Made by a program: the position numbers and the translations under genes | Shown here: piece after piece, positions 1 through 8,610 of the stretch | Position numbering within the stretch: position 1 is the stretch's first letter | Layout of the letters: each line of letters begins with the position of its first letter | Assembly: GCF_037389425.1 (NCBI RefSeq) | Contig: NZ_JBBHKR010000042.1 | Location: forward strand, 146,881 to 210,880 | DNA length: 64,000 nucleotides | Direction: 5' to 3' | Source: Stygiolobus sp037389425 | Lineage (GTDB): Archaea > Thermoproteota > Thermoprotei_A > Sulfolobales > Sulfolobaceae | Notes under the pieces: generated by a model | Told to the model about the DNA's origin: nothing | What the model saw: the letters and a program-made list of their open reading frames with translations, nothing else | Database searches by the model: none

Positions 1-1045
1 TCAATGGCTTTGCATATACTCCCTCAGTTCTGAATAAGAAGACGGAATCCATTTTGTGCTTTACGCTTATATCCTGATCAAGGAAATAATAGGAGAATTT
101 TCTCACTTCTTTTCCTATCATTCTCGACAATATATGTAAACCGTGCTCGTGGAATACTGTGACTGCAGAAACCACTTGTCCAGGGAGGTTAATTACTGGA
201 ATGTCACCTATCACACCTACCCCTCCTCTTTTTATCACGTTTACAGCAACTCCTTCAAATAGTAATGTACCCATCTCCCTTATTACTTTCTTTGAGTAGT
301 CTTTGTCTCCCATTGAAGACCCACCAATGAGGACTATATAGCTGCATTCCTCCGAGAGTTTTTTCATAGCGTTAATGATCTCTTCTTTATTGTCCTTGAC
401 GACACCAAAGTACTTACTTTCTCCGAATTTTCCTAATAAGTACAGAAGAATGGGTGAAATAGAATCGGGGATTTTTCCAGTTTCATAATAAGGTACTATC
501 TCGTCTCCTGATGCTATGACACAACTTTTCACATTTGCTACATTTATTTCTTTAATCCCTTGTATTGTTAGAATTCCTAGATGGTAAGGAGTTAAAATTT
601 CTCCCTTACTTATTATAAGGCTCCCTTCCGATATGTCTTCTCCTACAAATTTAATGTCCTTTCCTTCGAAAACTTCCTCTATAAACTTAACCCTTTCACC
701 CATTACTTTACTAGCTTCGATTCTTGCTACTGCGTCTGCACCTTTCGGTATGGGGGAACCGGTAGTTACATAATACGTTTCTCCTTCTTTCAGTTCTGGA
801 ATTTCAGAAGAGGAGGGATGAAGTGAGCCTACGATTTTTAGTTCTCCATATTTATTGTAGTCGCTAACTCTAAATGCAAAACCATCCATGGCAGAGAGGT
901 TTGTATCCGGTATATTCTTCATTGCATATACGTCTTCGCCTACTACCTTACCTACGGCATCGTATATGCTTTTTCTCTCAATAGGAGCTTTTCTGAAGTC
1001 AGTATTATCTATAAGCTTTCTCGCTTCGCTTAACGGTATTAGCAT
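1..1045 (-). CDS. moeA: Molybdopterin molybdenumtransferase MoeA (C-terminus cut by window edge)
   Basis: MoeA inserts molybdate or tungstate into adenylylated molybdopterin in the cytoplasm. The reading frame opens with ATG at 1045 and stays open to base 1, giving about 348 residues; the family is usually near 400, so some 40-60 C-terminal residues lie outside. Visible family motifs are MDGFAF near the N-terminus, ASGDEIV, the MPT-binding GGSSMGDKDYS and NLPGQVVSAV. It is divergent from mobB, 39 bases away, so the two cofactor genes probably share a promoter region. The product is clear; only the missing end is uncertain. Confidence 0.93.
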   Translation of the reverse strand, partial: MLIPLSEARKLIDNTDFRKAPIERKSIYDAVGKVVGEDVYAMKNIPDTNLSAMDGFAFRVSDYNKYGELKIVGSLHPSSSEIPELKEGETYYVTTGSPIPKGADAVARIEASKVMGERVKFIEEVFEGKDIKFVGEDISEGSLIISKGEILTPYHLGILTIQGIKEINVANVKSCVIASGDEIVPYYETGKIPDSISPILLYLLGKFGESKYFGVVKDNKEEIINAMKKLSEECSYIVLIGGSSMGDKDYSKKVIREMGTLLFEGVAVNVIKRGGVGVIGDIPVINLPGQVVSAVTVFHEHGLHILSRMIGKEVRKFSYYFLDQDISVKHKMDSVFLFRTEGVYAKPL

Positions 1046-1084
1046 TTATTTTAAAATATGATTGGTTGAAAATAAAAGTTAATT

Positions 1085-1600
1085 ATGAATAAATGCATAA
1101 TTCAGGTAATAGGAAAGAAGGACTCAGGCAAGACTCTAACGATAGAAAAAGCAGTTAGGGAATTAAAGAGCCTTAGGTTATCGATTGCAGTAATTAAGCA
1201 TTCTCACCACGAGATCGATCTTCAAGGCAAAGACACTTTCAGGTTTTGGGAGGCAGGATCTGATTATGTGGTATTTCTTAACCAAAAAGGCATGATAATG
1301 GGCAGGTTTAGTGTTAAGGATGTATTAGAAATAATCCCCGCGGATGTCGTCTTGATTGAGGGTTATAAGGATAAACAGTTTGGTAGACTCTTTGAGATCA
1401 CCAAACCGGAGGAATCCGATCTTATTTCACGAAAAATAATTGATTATGTTAAAGAATGCATTACCGAAAGTTATACTCAGGATAAATTGATAGGCGACAA
1501 TGGAAAAGAACTCGACTTTAAGGATCCGCGTGTATTAACGTTATATAATTTGATGAAAAGCTTAAACTTAAGTGAAGTTAGGATTGATAAAGGGTCATGA
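1085..1600 (+). CDS. mobB: Molybdopterin-guanine dinucleotide biosynthesis protein MobB
   Basis: A 171-residue GTP-binding adapter of molybdenum cofactor maturation. The Walker A loop is GKKDSGKT at residues 11-18, followed by the MobB-typical IKHSHHEIDLQGKDTFRF segment and the VLIEGYK motif near residue 90. The ATG at 1085 follows a short AT-rich leader shared with divergent moeA. The C-terminal 70 residues are less conserved than the core. The next gene starts inside its last codons, which suggests cotranscription. Confidence 0.92.
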   Translation: MNKCIIQVIGKKDSGKTLTIEKAVRELKSLRLSIAVIKHSHHEIDLQGKDTFRFWEAGSDYVVFLNQKGMIMGRFSVKDVLEIIPADVVLIEGYKDKQFGRLFEITKPEESDLISRKIIDYVKECITESYTQDKLIGDNGKELDFKDPRVLTLYNLMKSLNLSEVRIDKGS

Positions 1601-2294
1601 TGTAATAGCGATAACAGAGGAGTCATATATTACAGATGCCATATTTTTTATGAAGACAAACAAGATAAGAAGGATTGCTGTGCTACGGGACAGGGAGATA
1701 ATAGGTCTGTTCACAGTAGAGGAAGCGTTATACCACATCTTATATAGTGAAGCAGATGAGAGACTTAAGGAGGCAAGGCTTAAACCGGTCATAAAGTCTA
1801 ATCCATCGTTAGGTGAGATAATTAGGGACATGCTAAGTAACAAAGTAGACGCGGTATTTATAGAAGGAGAGGGTAGGCTAAAGATCGTTACATATAAGGA
1901 CGTAATAAAAGAGGTAAAGTGGGATAACGTACACGATAGTATATCCTCGATATCTAAACAAGCTATCGTAGTATCCCCTTATGCTAGGATCAGGACAGCA
2001 GCTAGCGTTATGATAAATAACGGAATTAGGCACGTCCCCGTATACGAGGGGGATTTATATGGGATAATATCTGCAAGGGATATTGTGTACGGTTACCCAG
2101 AATTGGACTTAAATAGTGATGTGAGTAAAGTTATGATCCCTGAAGTTTACAATGTCGCGAGGAATACACCAATTAATGTTGTAGTTAAGGATTTATTAAG
2201 GCTAAATATAGGTAGTGCAATTGTGAATAAAAGAGAGATCGTTACTTTAAAAGATCTAATAGAATATGCCTCAAGAAATTTAATAAAGGAATAA
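1572..2294 (+). CDS. CBS-domain protein (four CBS motifs)
   Basis: A 240-residue soluble protein made of two tandem CBS pairs; segments such as NKIRRIAVLRDREIIGLFT, NGIRHVPVYEGDLYGIISARDI and IGSAIVNKREIVTLKDLIEY are typical CBS strands. Such modules bind adenine nucleotides or SAM and usually act as energy sensors. The GTG start at 1572 overlaps the end of mobB by 29 bases; a TTG at 1584 is an alternative. No effector domain is fused. The molybdenum-cofactor neighbourhood gives no firm hint of its partner. It resembles the CBS protein at 32632 in architecture. Confidence 0.85.
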   Translation: MKLGLIKGHDVIAITEESYITDAIFFMKTNKIRRIAVLRDREIIGLFTVEEALYHILYSEADERLKEARLKPVIKSNPSLGEIIRDMLSNKVDAVFIEGEGRLKIVTYKDVIKEVKWDNVHDSISSISKQAIVVSPYARIRTAASVMINNGIRHVPVYEGDLYGIISARDIVYGYPELDLNSDVSKVMIPEVYNVARNTPINVVVKDLLRLNIGSAIVNKREIVTLKDLIEYASRNLIKE

Positions 2295-2308
2295 AGGTTA
2301 ATTGAATT

Positions 2309-3010
2309 ATGCTTAATCTTTTTCGCTGTCCTATTGACGGCTCACGCTTTAAGGACAAATGGATTTGTGAGAACGGTCATTCGTTTACGGAAATAGATGG
2401 GATAATAGACTTCATGAAGGACGAAAAAGTCGAAAACCCTGACATACTAGAGAGAGTAGCAGGGGTTTATGAGCAATTATGGGCTCCTATTGGTATGTTT
2501 TTGACTTCTGGTGGAAAGACATACTCGTCTATAATGAGAAGTTCAGGAGAATATGTATCAGGAAATGTAGTAATTGATATAGGAACTGGTACTGGAAAAT
2601 TATTCGACTATACTAAATGCGAAGTATGCATCGGAATAGATATTTCGACTAAATTTCTGAGAATTCTGAAGAGAAAACGAAGTAATGTAATAGCAGTTAG
2701 AGCTAATGCAAATAGATTACCCTTTGATAACGAGATAGCTGACGGTATATCGGCTATGTTTGTCTTGCATATGATCCCTTCGAAAGCCGTAGTGTTGAAT
2801 GAAATTTTCAGAGTGTTAAAAGGAAAAGGTAAGTTTGTCTCATCTGTATTAACAGATAATAATTCGTTCAGTAGGTTTCTTGCAAAATGGTGGAAATTAG
2901 AACTGTTTCCAGTAGACTATTATATCAAATTATTAAAGGAAGTAGGATTTGAAAAAATAGAATATCAGAAAATCGGTGCTTGGACTTTGTTTAAATGTGC
3001 CAAGCCTTAA
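2309..3010 (+). CDS. SAM-dependent methyltransferase with N-terminal Cys pair
   Basis: 233 residues. The N-terminus has CPIDG (C7) and CENGH (C20), a small metal-binding-like knuckle seen in some Trm112-like and RlmA-like N-termini. The class I methyltransferase fold follows: motif I VVIDIGTGTGKLFDY around residue 88, an acidic strand CIGIDIS, and ISAMFVLHMIP where the catalytic loop sits. The substrate cannot be told from sequence. The ATG is 14 bases after the CBS gene stop, so it probably belongs to the same operon. Its 3' end overlaps the convergent membrane-protein gene by 20 bases. Confidence 0.82.
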   Translation: MLNLFRCPIDGSRFKDKWICENGHSFTEIDGIIDFMKDEKVENPDILERVAGVYEQLWAPIGMFLTSGGKTYSSIMRSSGEYVSGNVVIDIGTGTGKLFDYTKCEVCIGIDISTKFLRILKRKRSNVIAVRANANRLPFDNEIADGISAMFVLHMIPSKAVVLNEIFRVLKGKGKFVSSVLTDNNSFSRFLAKWWKLELFPVDYYIKLLKEVGFEKIEYQKIGAWTLFKCAKP

Positions 3011-3401
3011 ATAGACTCAGGGAGTACAGTAGAAAACTGACACCGTTCAGAGCGTTGAGCATTATTAAGATAGGACTTGTATATAGGAAAGAGTAAGCTA
3101 ATACATATATTCCGAAGGTTAGGAAGAACAGAAATATTGCAATATTGGTAAATGAGGAGAACTCTCCAGACCCGGTCATTAGAGAGAAAAGTTTTGTACT
3201 ACCTGTTATAGAGTAAAACAACCTTTCGATACCAAAAAACAACCCTAAAAAGTAAAACGGATAAGGATTTAACGTATATAGAACCTCCGTAAAAGAGACG
3301 TGAACTTTTATAATTAATACTAGCGATGTAATGAACATTAATGTGCCAATGAGGAGATTTAATCCTCTTTTAGTTATTCTGTTAATTGTTGGATTGGCCA
3401 T
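2991..3401 (-). CDS. Small integral membrane protein, unknown function
   Basis: 136 residues with about four hydrophobic segments (roughly residues 13-33, 44-58, 82-102 and 104-130), no conserved charged motif and no recognised family. It overlaps the end of the upstream glycine-zipper gene by 28 bases; a start at the internal Met18 would remove that overlap. Its C-terminal end overlaps the convergent methyltransferase gene. Function unknown; the gene pair with 3374-3802 is the only context. Confidence 0.55.
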   Translation of the reverse strand: MANPTINRITKRGLNLLIGTLMFITSLVLIIKVHVSFTEVLYTLNPYPFYFLGLFFGIERLFYSITGSTKLFSLMTGSGEFSSFTNIAIFLFFLTFGIYVLAYSFLYTSPILIMLNALNGVSFLLYSLSLFKAWHI

Positions 3402-3802
3402 GCTAATAACCCCACCGGTGTTTGACCTAACTCGATATCCAGTAACTCACCTAAAAATATTCCCCCTAAAGTTCCTAGAATTAATCCTGCAATACCAGCT
3501 AACTGATAACCTAATAACGCACCTAAACTCCCACCAGTTACTTTGCCTAAATACTGGTCTTCTATTTTGTATATTTTAGCGAAATCATAGCTACCACTCT
3601 TCCCTTCCTTTGATAATAAATAAGCAAAATCCATAATTGCTTCTTTCACCTCATTTATATCATTACTTCTATAGACAGCTGTATATTCTTCAATTCCTCT
3701 ATCCCTCTTAAAGTAAATTGGAATAAATCCAGATTTTGAAAGTGTTTTCAATGAATTTGTAAATTTACCATTACTATTAACTTTAAAAATCACTTTATAC
3801 AT
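3374..3802 (-). CDS. Glycine-zipper protein, unknown function
   Basis: 142 residues. The first 90 residues form a mixed alpha/beta domain (VIFKVNSNGKF..., YTAVYRSNDINEVKEAIMDF). The C-terminal third is a glycine-rich hydrophobic hairpin (GGSLGALLGYQLAGIAGLIL, then GTLGGIFLGELLD) of the glycine-zipper type, which inserts in or packs on membranes. It is divergent from the 85-residue gene at 3914 across a 111-base promoter region. No characterised homologue is recognised. Confidence 0.6.
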   Translation of the reverse strand: MYKVIFKVNSNGKFTNSLKTLSKSGFIPIYFKRDRGIEEYTAVYRSNDINEVKEAIMDFAYLLSKEGKSGSYDFAKIYKIEDQYLGKVTGGSLGALLGYQLAGIAGLILGTLGGIFLGELLDIELGQTPVGLLAWPIQQLTE

Positions 3803-3913
3803 ATACTGTATTCTACGTTTAGTAGTAAATATTTTTTCATCTCCGTTTCATTGATACGAAAATAAAACCTTAACCTTTAATTCTTGTTGTTACAAACTTA
3901 ACTATGGATAGTT

Positions 3914-4171
3914 ATGGAGACGAATGGAGATAAGAAAAAATACTATGCTGTTACTGAGATCGAATCGGTGGAAGTTCCCTCTAAATTTAGCAGTAGCAAA
4001 TATCATGAGCACATTTCATCAGCTATTGATGAGGCTTTAAAAAAGACTGTGGACTATCTAAAAGCTGAGGGTTATGAAGGTAAGTTCAGTGCAAATATCA
4101 ACGTATTCGTTAGAGAGGACAAATCAGTAAGGTTAATACAAACAGTCAAGACAAAAATAATAGTGAAATAA
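3914..4171 (+). CDS. Conserved-looking hypothetical protein (85 aa)
   Basis: A charged soluble protein of 85 residues, predicted from its pattern to be beta-strand / helix / beta hairpin (YYAVTEIESVEVPSKF, a helix around residues 30-50, then FSANINVFVRE and RLIQTVKTKIIVK). Its TAA stop overlaps the ATG of the DtxR-type regulator by one base (TAATG), which implies translational coupling. It is not a recognised family. A metal-related role is possible only by association with the regulator. Confidence 0.65.
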   Translation: METNGDKKKYYAVTEIESVEVPSKFSSSKYHEHISSAIDEALKKTVDYLKAEGYEGKFSANINVFVREDKSVRLIQTVKTKIIVK

Positions 4172-4833
4172 TGGAAACCGAGGAGTTATCGGAACCTCTG
4201 GAAAATTATCTGAAAGAAATTTATGAGCTTGAGGAATTGAGAGGCTACGCTAGAGTCTCCGACCTGATTACTATTTTTCAGATTTCTCCTGGGACTATAA
4301 GTAAAGCTTTGAATAGACTGGAAAAACTAGGATTAATCATAAGAAAAGATAAGAAAATTTTACTTTCAGACGAGGGAAAAAGAATAGCTGAAAGGCTCAT
4401 CAAAGCTCATAGGCTTTCAGAGAGACTCCTTACTGACATTTTAGGTTTGGACTGGATAAGAGCTCACCAAATAGCTCACAGGCTTGAACATATATGGCCT
4501 GACGATGTGTTGGAGAAAATAGATTCAGTGTTAAACTATCCCAAGATATGCCCTCACGGACATCCGATACCAGGAAGAGGAGTTATAAAAGGAGAGATAA
4601 TGAGTAATATTAAACCAGGGGAGGTAGTTGAGGTTCTAATGATCGTTAAGGAGGAAGAATGGATTCTAGCTAAAGCTGGTGAAGTAGGTCTTCTTCCTGG
4701 CAGTAGGTTCAGAATTTTAGAAAAGAAAGATAATGGTGATATAGTCTTAGAGGATATGAGCGGAAAAAAGTACGAAATACCTAAAGTTCTAGCTGAACAG
4801 GTGATGGTAAATGGAAAGCCTAACGGAGCTTGA
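4171..4833 (+). CDS. DtxR/MntR-family metal-dependent transcriptional regulator
   Basis: 220 residues in the three-domain layout of iron- and manganese-dependent repressors: a winged helix (residues 1-70, with SDLITIFQISPGTISKALNR as recognition region), a dimerisation and metal-binding domain (residues 75-140, with HRLSERLL, AHQIAHRLEHIWP and CPHGHPIPG supplying His, Glu and Cys ligands), and a C-terminal FeoA/SH3-like domain (residues 142-216). It probably represses metal uptake genes when metal is bound; the NRAMP gene at 29897 with its paired palindromes is one conceivable target, which is inference. Confidence 0.9.
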   Translation: METEELSEPLENYLKEIYELEELRGYARVSDLITIFQISPGTISKALNRLEKLGLIIRKDKKILLSDEGKRIAERLIKAHRLSERLLTDILGLDWIRAHQIAHRLEHIWPDDVLEKIDSVLNYPKICPHGHPIPGRGVIKGEIMSNIKPGEVVEVLMIVKEEEWILAKAGEVGLLPGSRFRILEKKDNGDIVLEDMSGKKYEIPKVLAEQVMVNGKPNGA

Positions 4834-5155
4834 AAAGAAGATATTAGTTCATATTTATAAATACGGCCCAGATAACCCTTGGTATATGGCTAGAAGACTG
4901 CTAGGAGAGTCAGGATGGGCACCTAAATATAACGAAGACGAGATCGAGAAAGCGTGTAAAGACCTAGAGGACAAAGGTTTATTACAGAGATTTCAAGGGG
5001 CACTTAAGAGAAGCGTAACATCCTCGGTTAAACCTTGGCTTAAAGTAAAAGCTAAGGAGTTAGATCACAAGCCTAAAGGGATATATTACGACTTAACTAA
5101 AAAGGGAAAGAAACTAGCGTCTGAGCTATATAAGGACTACTTTAAGAAGGATTAG
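4811..5155 (+). CDS. DUF2250-type winged-helix protein
   Basis: 114 residues. LTELEKKILVHIYKYGPDNPWYMARRLLG followed by EIEKACKDLEDKGLLQRFQG and a wing-like YYDLTKKGKKLASEL describe a winged helix; it matches my recollection of the archaeal DUF2250 family. It overlaps the end of the DtxR-type gene by 23 bases and ends two bases before glycerate kinase, so all three are likely one transcript. It may be a DNA-binding partner of the upstream regulator, which is unproven. Confidence 0.7.
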   Translation: MESLTELEKKILVHIYKYGPDNPWYMARRLLGESGWAPKYNEDEIEKACKDLEDKGLLQRFQGALKRSVTSSVKPWLKVKAKELDHKPKGIYYDLTKKGKKLASELYKDYFKKD

Positions 5156-5157
5156 AG

Positions 5158-6369
5158 ATGTTTTTGGACAGTAAAGTGAAAGAAATTGTGAAAAGAATTC
5201 TTGATTATAGTGACTCTTATAAGGCTTTATCAAGCAAGGTAAGTATTTCCAATGGGAAAATAAACGTAGAAGGTTATTCCTTTATAACTCAAAAGCCTCT
5301 TCTCGTGTCTGTTGGTAAGTCTGCCTTAAAAATGGCAAAATTTTTCCTCGATAAAATGAAAATAGAAAACGGTATTGTAATTACACCGAAAGGTCACACT
5401 AACGTCAAGCTACCCTTAGAGGTGTTAGAATCCTCACACCCGGATATTACAGAAAGTAGTTACGAAGCGGGTAAAAAAGTTATCAATTTGTTATTTAAGG
5501 AAGATTACGACTTGTTGATTTTCTTGATCTCTGGAGGAGCTTCAGCTCTAATGGAGTATTCAGACATTTCTTTAAATTATCTTAAAGAAATTAATAATGC
5601 TCTGGTTACATCGGGTTTAAGTATTGAAGAAATAAACATAGTAAGAAAACACCTTTCTCTTATTAAGGGTGGTTGGTTAGCGCAGTACTCAAAATCTCCT
5701 ATTTTAACGTTGGTTGTCAGTGATGTACCTGGAGGTGATCTTTCGAGCGTAGGCAGTGGGCCTACAATTTTAGACTTCTCTACAAAAGAGGAAGCCGAGA
5801 GGATTATGAAAGATATAGGCTTAGAGAAATATATGGGGTTTCTGAAAGAGACGCCAAAGACGTTAAAAGTAAAAAGCTACACCTTTAAGATTCTCGATAT
5901 CGAAACTGTGTTAACGAGATTGAAGTCTGACATAGAGAATTCAGAGATATTAAGCAGCGAAGTGAGAGGCGATGCGTATTTGTTTGGTGTTCAATTAGCA
6001 GGCATAGCGAATACTCAGTTCAGGGTTTCGAACGGAAGAAAAGTCTTGTTATTGGGGGGCGAACCCGACGTAAAGATAACAGGGAAACACGGAAAAGGAG
6101 GGAGAAACGGTGAAATTTGCTTGGGCTTTCTTAAATATATTAAAGCTAATGCAAGGCTTTATGCCATCGCCACTGACGGTATTGACGGAAATAGTGAATA
6201 TGCAGGTTGTTATGTGGATAACGAGCTAAAAATTAACAGTGTAGATATCCATAATGCGTTAATAAATCATACGTCCTATGAACTTCTTGAGAAATACGGT
6301 GTTACAATAAAAACTGGTTTTACAGGAAATAATGTTAACAATGTGTATATATTGGATATAGGGGATTAA
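5158..6369 (+). CDS. Glycerate 2-kinase (MOFRL family)
   Basis: 403 residues, normal for the family. It phosphorylates D-glycerate to 2-phosphoglycerate, the step that joins the non-phosphorylative Entner-Doudoroff branch to lower glycolysis. Seen: SVGKSALKMAKFF, FLISGGASALM, VSDVPGGDLSSVGSGPT, the C-terminal MOFRL domain with LLLGGEPDVKITGKHGKGGRNGE, and AIATDGIDGNSEYAG. Glycerate in these archaea arises from glyceraldehyde through a molybdenum enzyme, which fits the surrounding cofactor and molybdate/tungstate uptake genes. A hairpin with a long T run follows the gene. Confidence 0.93.
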   Translation: MFLDSKVKEIVKRILDYSDSYKALSSKVSISNGKINVEGYSFITQKPLLVSVGKSALKMAKFFLDKMKIENGIVITPKGHTNVKLPLEVLESSHPDITESSYEAGKKVINLLFKEDYDLLIFLISGGASALMEYSDISLNYLKEINNALVTSGLSIEEINIVRKHLSLIKGGWLAQYSKSPILTLVVSDVPGGDLSSVGSGPTILDFSTKEEAERIMKDIGLEKYMGFLKETPKTLKVKSYTFKILDIETVLTRLKSDIENSEILSSEVRGDAYLFGVQLAGIANTQFRVSNGRKVLLLGGEPDVKITGKHGKGGRNGEICLGFLKYIKANARLYAIATDGIDGNSEYAGCYVDNELKINSVDIHNALINHTSYELLEKYGVTIKTGFTGNNVNNVYILDIGD

Positions 6370-6428
6370 ATTCGAACAAATTAGAATTAAAATTTTCTAT
6401 GTAATTTCTACTTAATTTTTATCCCTCA

Positions 6429-6474
6429 GGTAAGAAATATTACCTCTGTGTTTTTTTTTTTAAAAAATTTTTTT
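6429..6474 (+). terminator. Hairpin plus T-run transcription terminator after glycerate kinase
   Basis: GGTAA (6429-6433) pairs with TTACC (6440-6444) across a six-base loop and is followed by eleven consecutive T (6451-6461) and a second eight-T run (6468-6475). Archaeal termination depends mainly on the T tract; the stem may be incidental. Confidence 0.55.
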
Positions 6475-6542
6475 AATTCAACAAAGATTCAAAAAATGTT
6501 AACTATACTTTATCTACTTTATAATATTTAATCTTTTCCTAA

Positions 6543-6582
6543 AGTAATATTTATTAATAGTAATATCACTATTTAGTAATAT
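6543..6582 (+). promoter_or_regulatory. Three AGTAATAT direct repeats at the wtpA promoter
   Basis: AGTAATAT occurs at 6543-6550, 6559-6566 and 6575-6582, each exactly 16 bases after the last; the third overlaps the wtpA start codon at 6581. A TATA-like ATTTATTA lies within the array at about 6548-6555, 25-30 bases before the start, so the gene is probably leaderless or nearly so. The array covers the whole core promoter and is well placed to be an operator. Confidence 0.5.
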
Positions 6583-7762
6583 GAATAAAGGAACAAAAAT
6601 TGCTAAGGCCATATCTTCTTATATAATAATAGCAATAGTCCTTATAGCGGTAATAGCAATATCGGGTATTTTATTACTATATTACCCAACTAGAAGTTCT
6701 AGTATTTCTGCAACATCGTCAATGTCATCTACTTATTCCTCTATGACGACAACTAGTTCAACTACCTTTACTTCATCCGTTACAACACCTTCAACGGCTA
6801 ACAATAATACTGTCATAGTTTATGTCGCTGGGGCTTATAAAGCGATATTTGATTATTTGACTAAACAATTTGAGAAGCAATACGGTATTCCAGTTGATAT
6901 AAATCCCGGTGGTTCTTTTGGGTTAGCGGCTGAAATTGCCCAAGGAGCTCCTGCAGATGTCTTCGTTCCAGTAGCTTATATTCAGGCTGTTGAGTTAGAA
7001 GGGCAGAATAATCCGGGTTGGACAATAGCCTTTATATCAGACCAGATGGCTCTAGTGTATTCTAATTATACTACGATGAACCCATATTGGAACCAGTTAT
7101 ACAGCAACTACACTATGGCAATGGAGACTAACAGTACTGAGTACTGGTATAACTTCTTCTATCTACTAACTACTAAGTTTAGTTTAGGTATATCCAACCC
7201 GAGCTCGGACCCAGAAGGATTATACGGTTATCTGATCCTAAAAATGACTAGTTACCTTTATGCAAATAAGTCCTTCGATTACTTTATACACTTAGCTAAT
7301 GAAAGCAATGTAATTCATAGTGCGCCTAATACTGCTGACTTTGTAGCCCCATTAGAGGCTGGAGAACTCGACTTCGTCTTCTCCTATAAGTCCTATGCAA
7401 TATCTCAACACCTAGACTATTTGCAATTACCACCATGGCTAAGCTTCGGTTATTATCCTAACGAGACAAGTTGGTACAGCTTCTTCTTCTACAAAATAAC
7501 TGTAAACGGACAGACTCTAAAGATATACGGTAACCCAGTGTACTTATATATGACCATACCGAAGAATGCACCAAACCAACAGTTGGCATTACAGTTCATA
7601 CAATTTGTAATTAAAAATGTCAATGAGTTAGCAATGTTCGGTGTGACTCCTATAACTCACCCAGTTTTGTTCTATGAATCGCCATCGGATGTACCACCAC
7701 AAATTATGAAATTATTAAATGAGGGAGTATTAACGTATGGTGGTAACTTCACGGCTGTTTAA
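6581..7762 (+). CDS. wtpA: Tungstate/molybdate ABC transporter substrate-binding protein
   Basis: 393 residues. The N-terminus (residues 1-36) is basic and then strongly hydrophobic with Lys-Ala just before ISSYIIIAIV, which fits a class III (archaellin/pilin-like) signal peptide of the kind used by Sulfolobus binding proteins; a Ser/Thr-rich linker (40-72) follows, likely glycosylated. The binding domain starts at VIVYVAGAYKAIFDYLTKQF and has PGGSFGLAAEIAQGAPADVF, the anion-binding signature of the ModA/WtpA group. It probably captures oxyanions outside the membrane. WtpA and ModA cannot be separated with certainty here. Confidence 0.87.
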   Translation: MNKGTKIAKAISSYIIIAIVLIAVIAISGILLLYYPTRSSSISATSSMSSTYSSMTTTSSTTFTSSVTTPSTANNNTVIVYVAGAYKAIFDYLTKQFEKQYGIPVDINPGGSFGLAAEIAQGAPADVFVPVAYIQAVELEGQNNPGWTIAFISDQMALVYSNYTTMNPYWNQLYSNYTMAMETNSTEYWYNFFYLLTTKFSLGISNPSSDPEGLYGYLILKMTSYLYANKSFDYFIHLANESNVIHSAPNTADFVAPLEAGELDFVFSYKSYAISQHLDYLQLPPWLSFGYYPNETSWYSFFFYKITVNGQTLKIYGNPVYLYMTIPKNAPNQQLALQFIQFVIKNVNELAMFGVTPITHPVLFYESPSDVPPQIMKLLNEGVLTYGGNFTAV

Positions 7763-8540
7763 AGTAATATCTTTATTTCTATCCCTCCTCTTAACAATCC
7801 CTATAATATACTTAATAGTTTACGGTTACGGACCGTTTTATGTTAGATCAATCGCATTTGGAAAAGCATTAATAAGCTCTATAGAACTTTCCTACCTTTC
7901 CTCCTCCGTCGCAATAGTCGTTATAATCTTCTTGTTTACACCCTTGGCTTACTTCCTAGCCAGAAATAGAAACCCTATAATAGAAAGTATAGTAGACATT
8001 CCGGCTTCAATACCTCATCCACTCGTTGGAATAGCTTTGGTGTTCATAGATAGTCCCACCAACATAGTAGGTAAGTTCTTATCTTCTCACGGTATCAATT
8101 TCTACTACTCGTATTTTGGGCTTATCCTAGCCTTAATAATAGTCTCAGCCCCCGTGTATATCCGTTCGATGCAGAGTTTCTTCGAGAGCTTACCATTATC
8201 ATATGAACAGTACGCTATGAGTTTGGGTTACTCTGAACTTAGAGTTTTCTTCAAAATGATCTTTCCTATGTCTGTTGGCGGAATAATCTCATCAGGACTA
8301 ACTTCAATGGCTAGGGCGATAAGCGAATTCGGTTCTATTGTAATCGTAGCCCCGTTCGTTCAAGGATGGATCTTTAACGGAGATTGTGTAGCCTCAGTAT
8401 ATATTTACAATGAGTATCAGACGTATTTTAATGCGTCCATAACTGCATCAGCGACTTTGATACTTTTCTCCTTAATATTACTAGCTGTAGCCAGAGTATC
8501 TAGATTCCTTCTCATTAAAAAGGGATACATTTATTACTAA
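7737..8540 (+). CDS. wtpB: Tungstate/molybdate ABC transporter permease
   Basis: 267 residues with six membrane segments and the binding-protein-dependent permease motif EQYAMSLGYSELRVFFKMIFP (EAA loop) followed by GLTSMARAISEFGSIVIVAP, typical of ModB/WtpB. The ATG at 7737 overlaps the end of the binding-protein gene by 26 bases. No ATPase gene follows: the next 70 bases hold nothing coding and the next gene is unrelated, so the ATPase must be encoded elsewhere or shared. Confidence 0.88.
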   Translation: MVVTSRLFKVISLFLSLLLTIPIIYLIVYGYGPFYVRSIAFGKALISSIELSYLSSSVAIVVIIFLFTPLAYFLARNRNPIIESIVDIPASIPHPLVGIALVFIDSPTNIVGKFLSSHGINFYYSYFGLILALIIVSAPVYIRSMQSFFESLPLSYEQYAMSLGYSELRVFFKMIFPMSVGGIISSGLTSMARAISEFGSIVIVAPFVQGWIFNGDCVASVYIYNEYQTYFNASITASATLILFSLILLAVARVSRFLLIKKGYIYY

Positions 8541-8610
8541 TCAACTTAATTCCATACTGAATGAAGAACCCAACCTTATCTGAACTAGTGATGAAAGGGT
8601 TGTTCAACGG

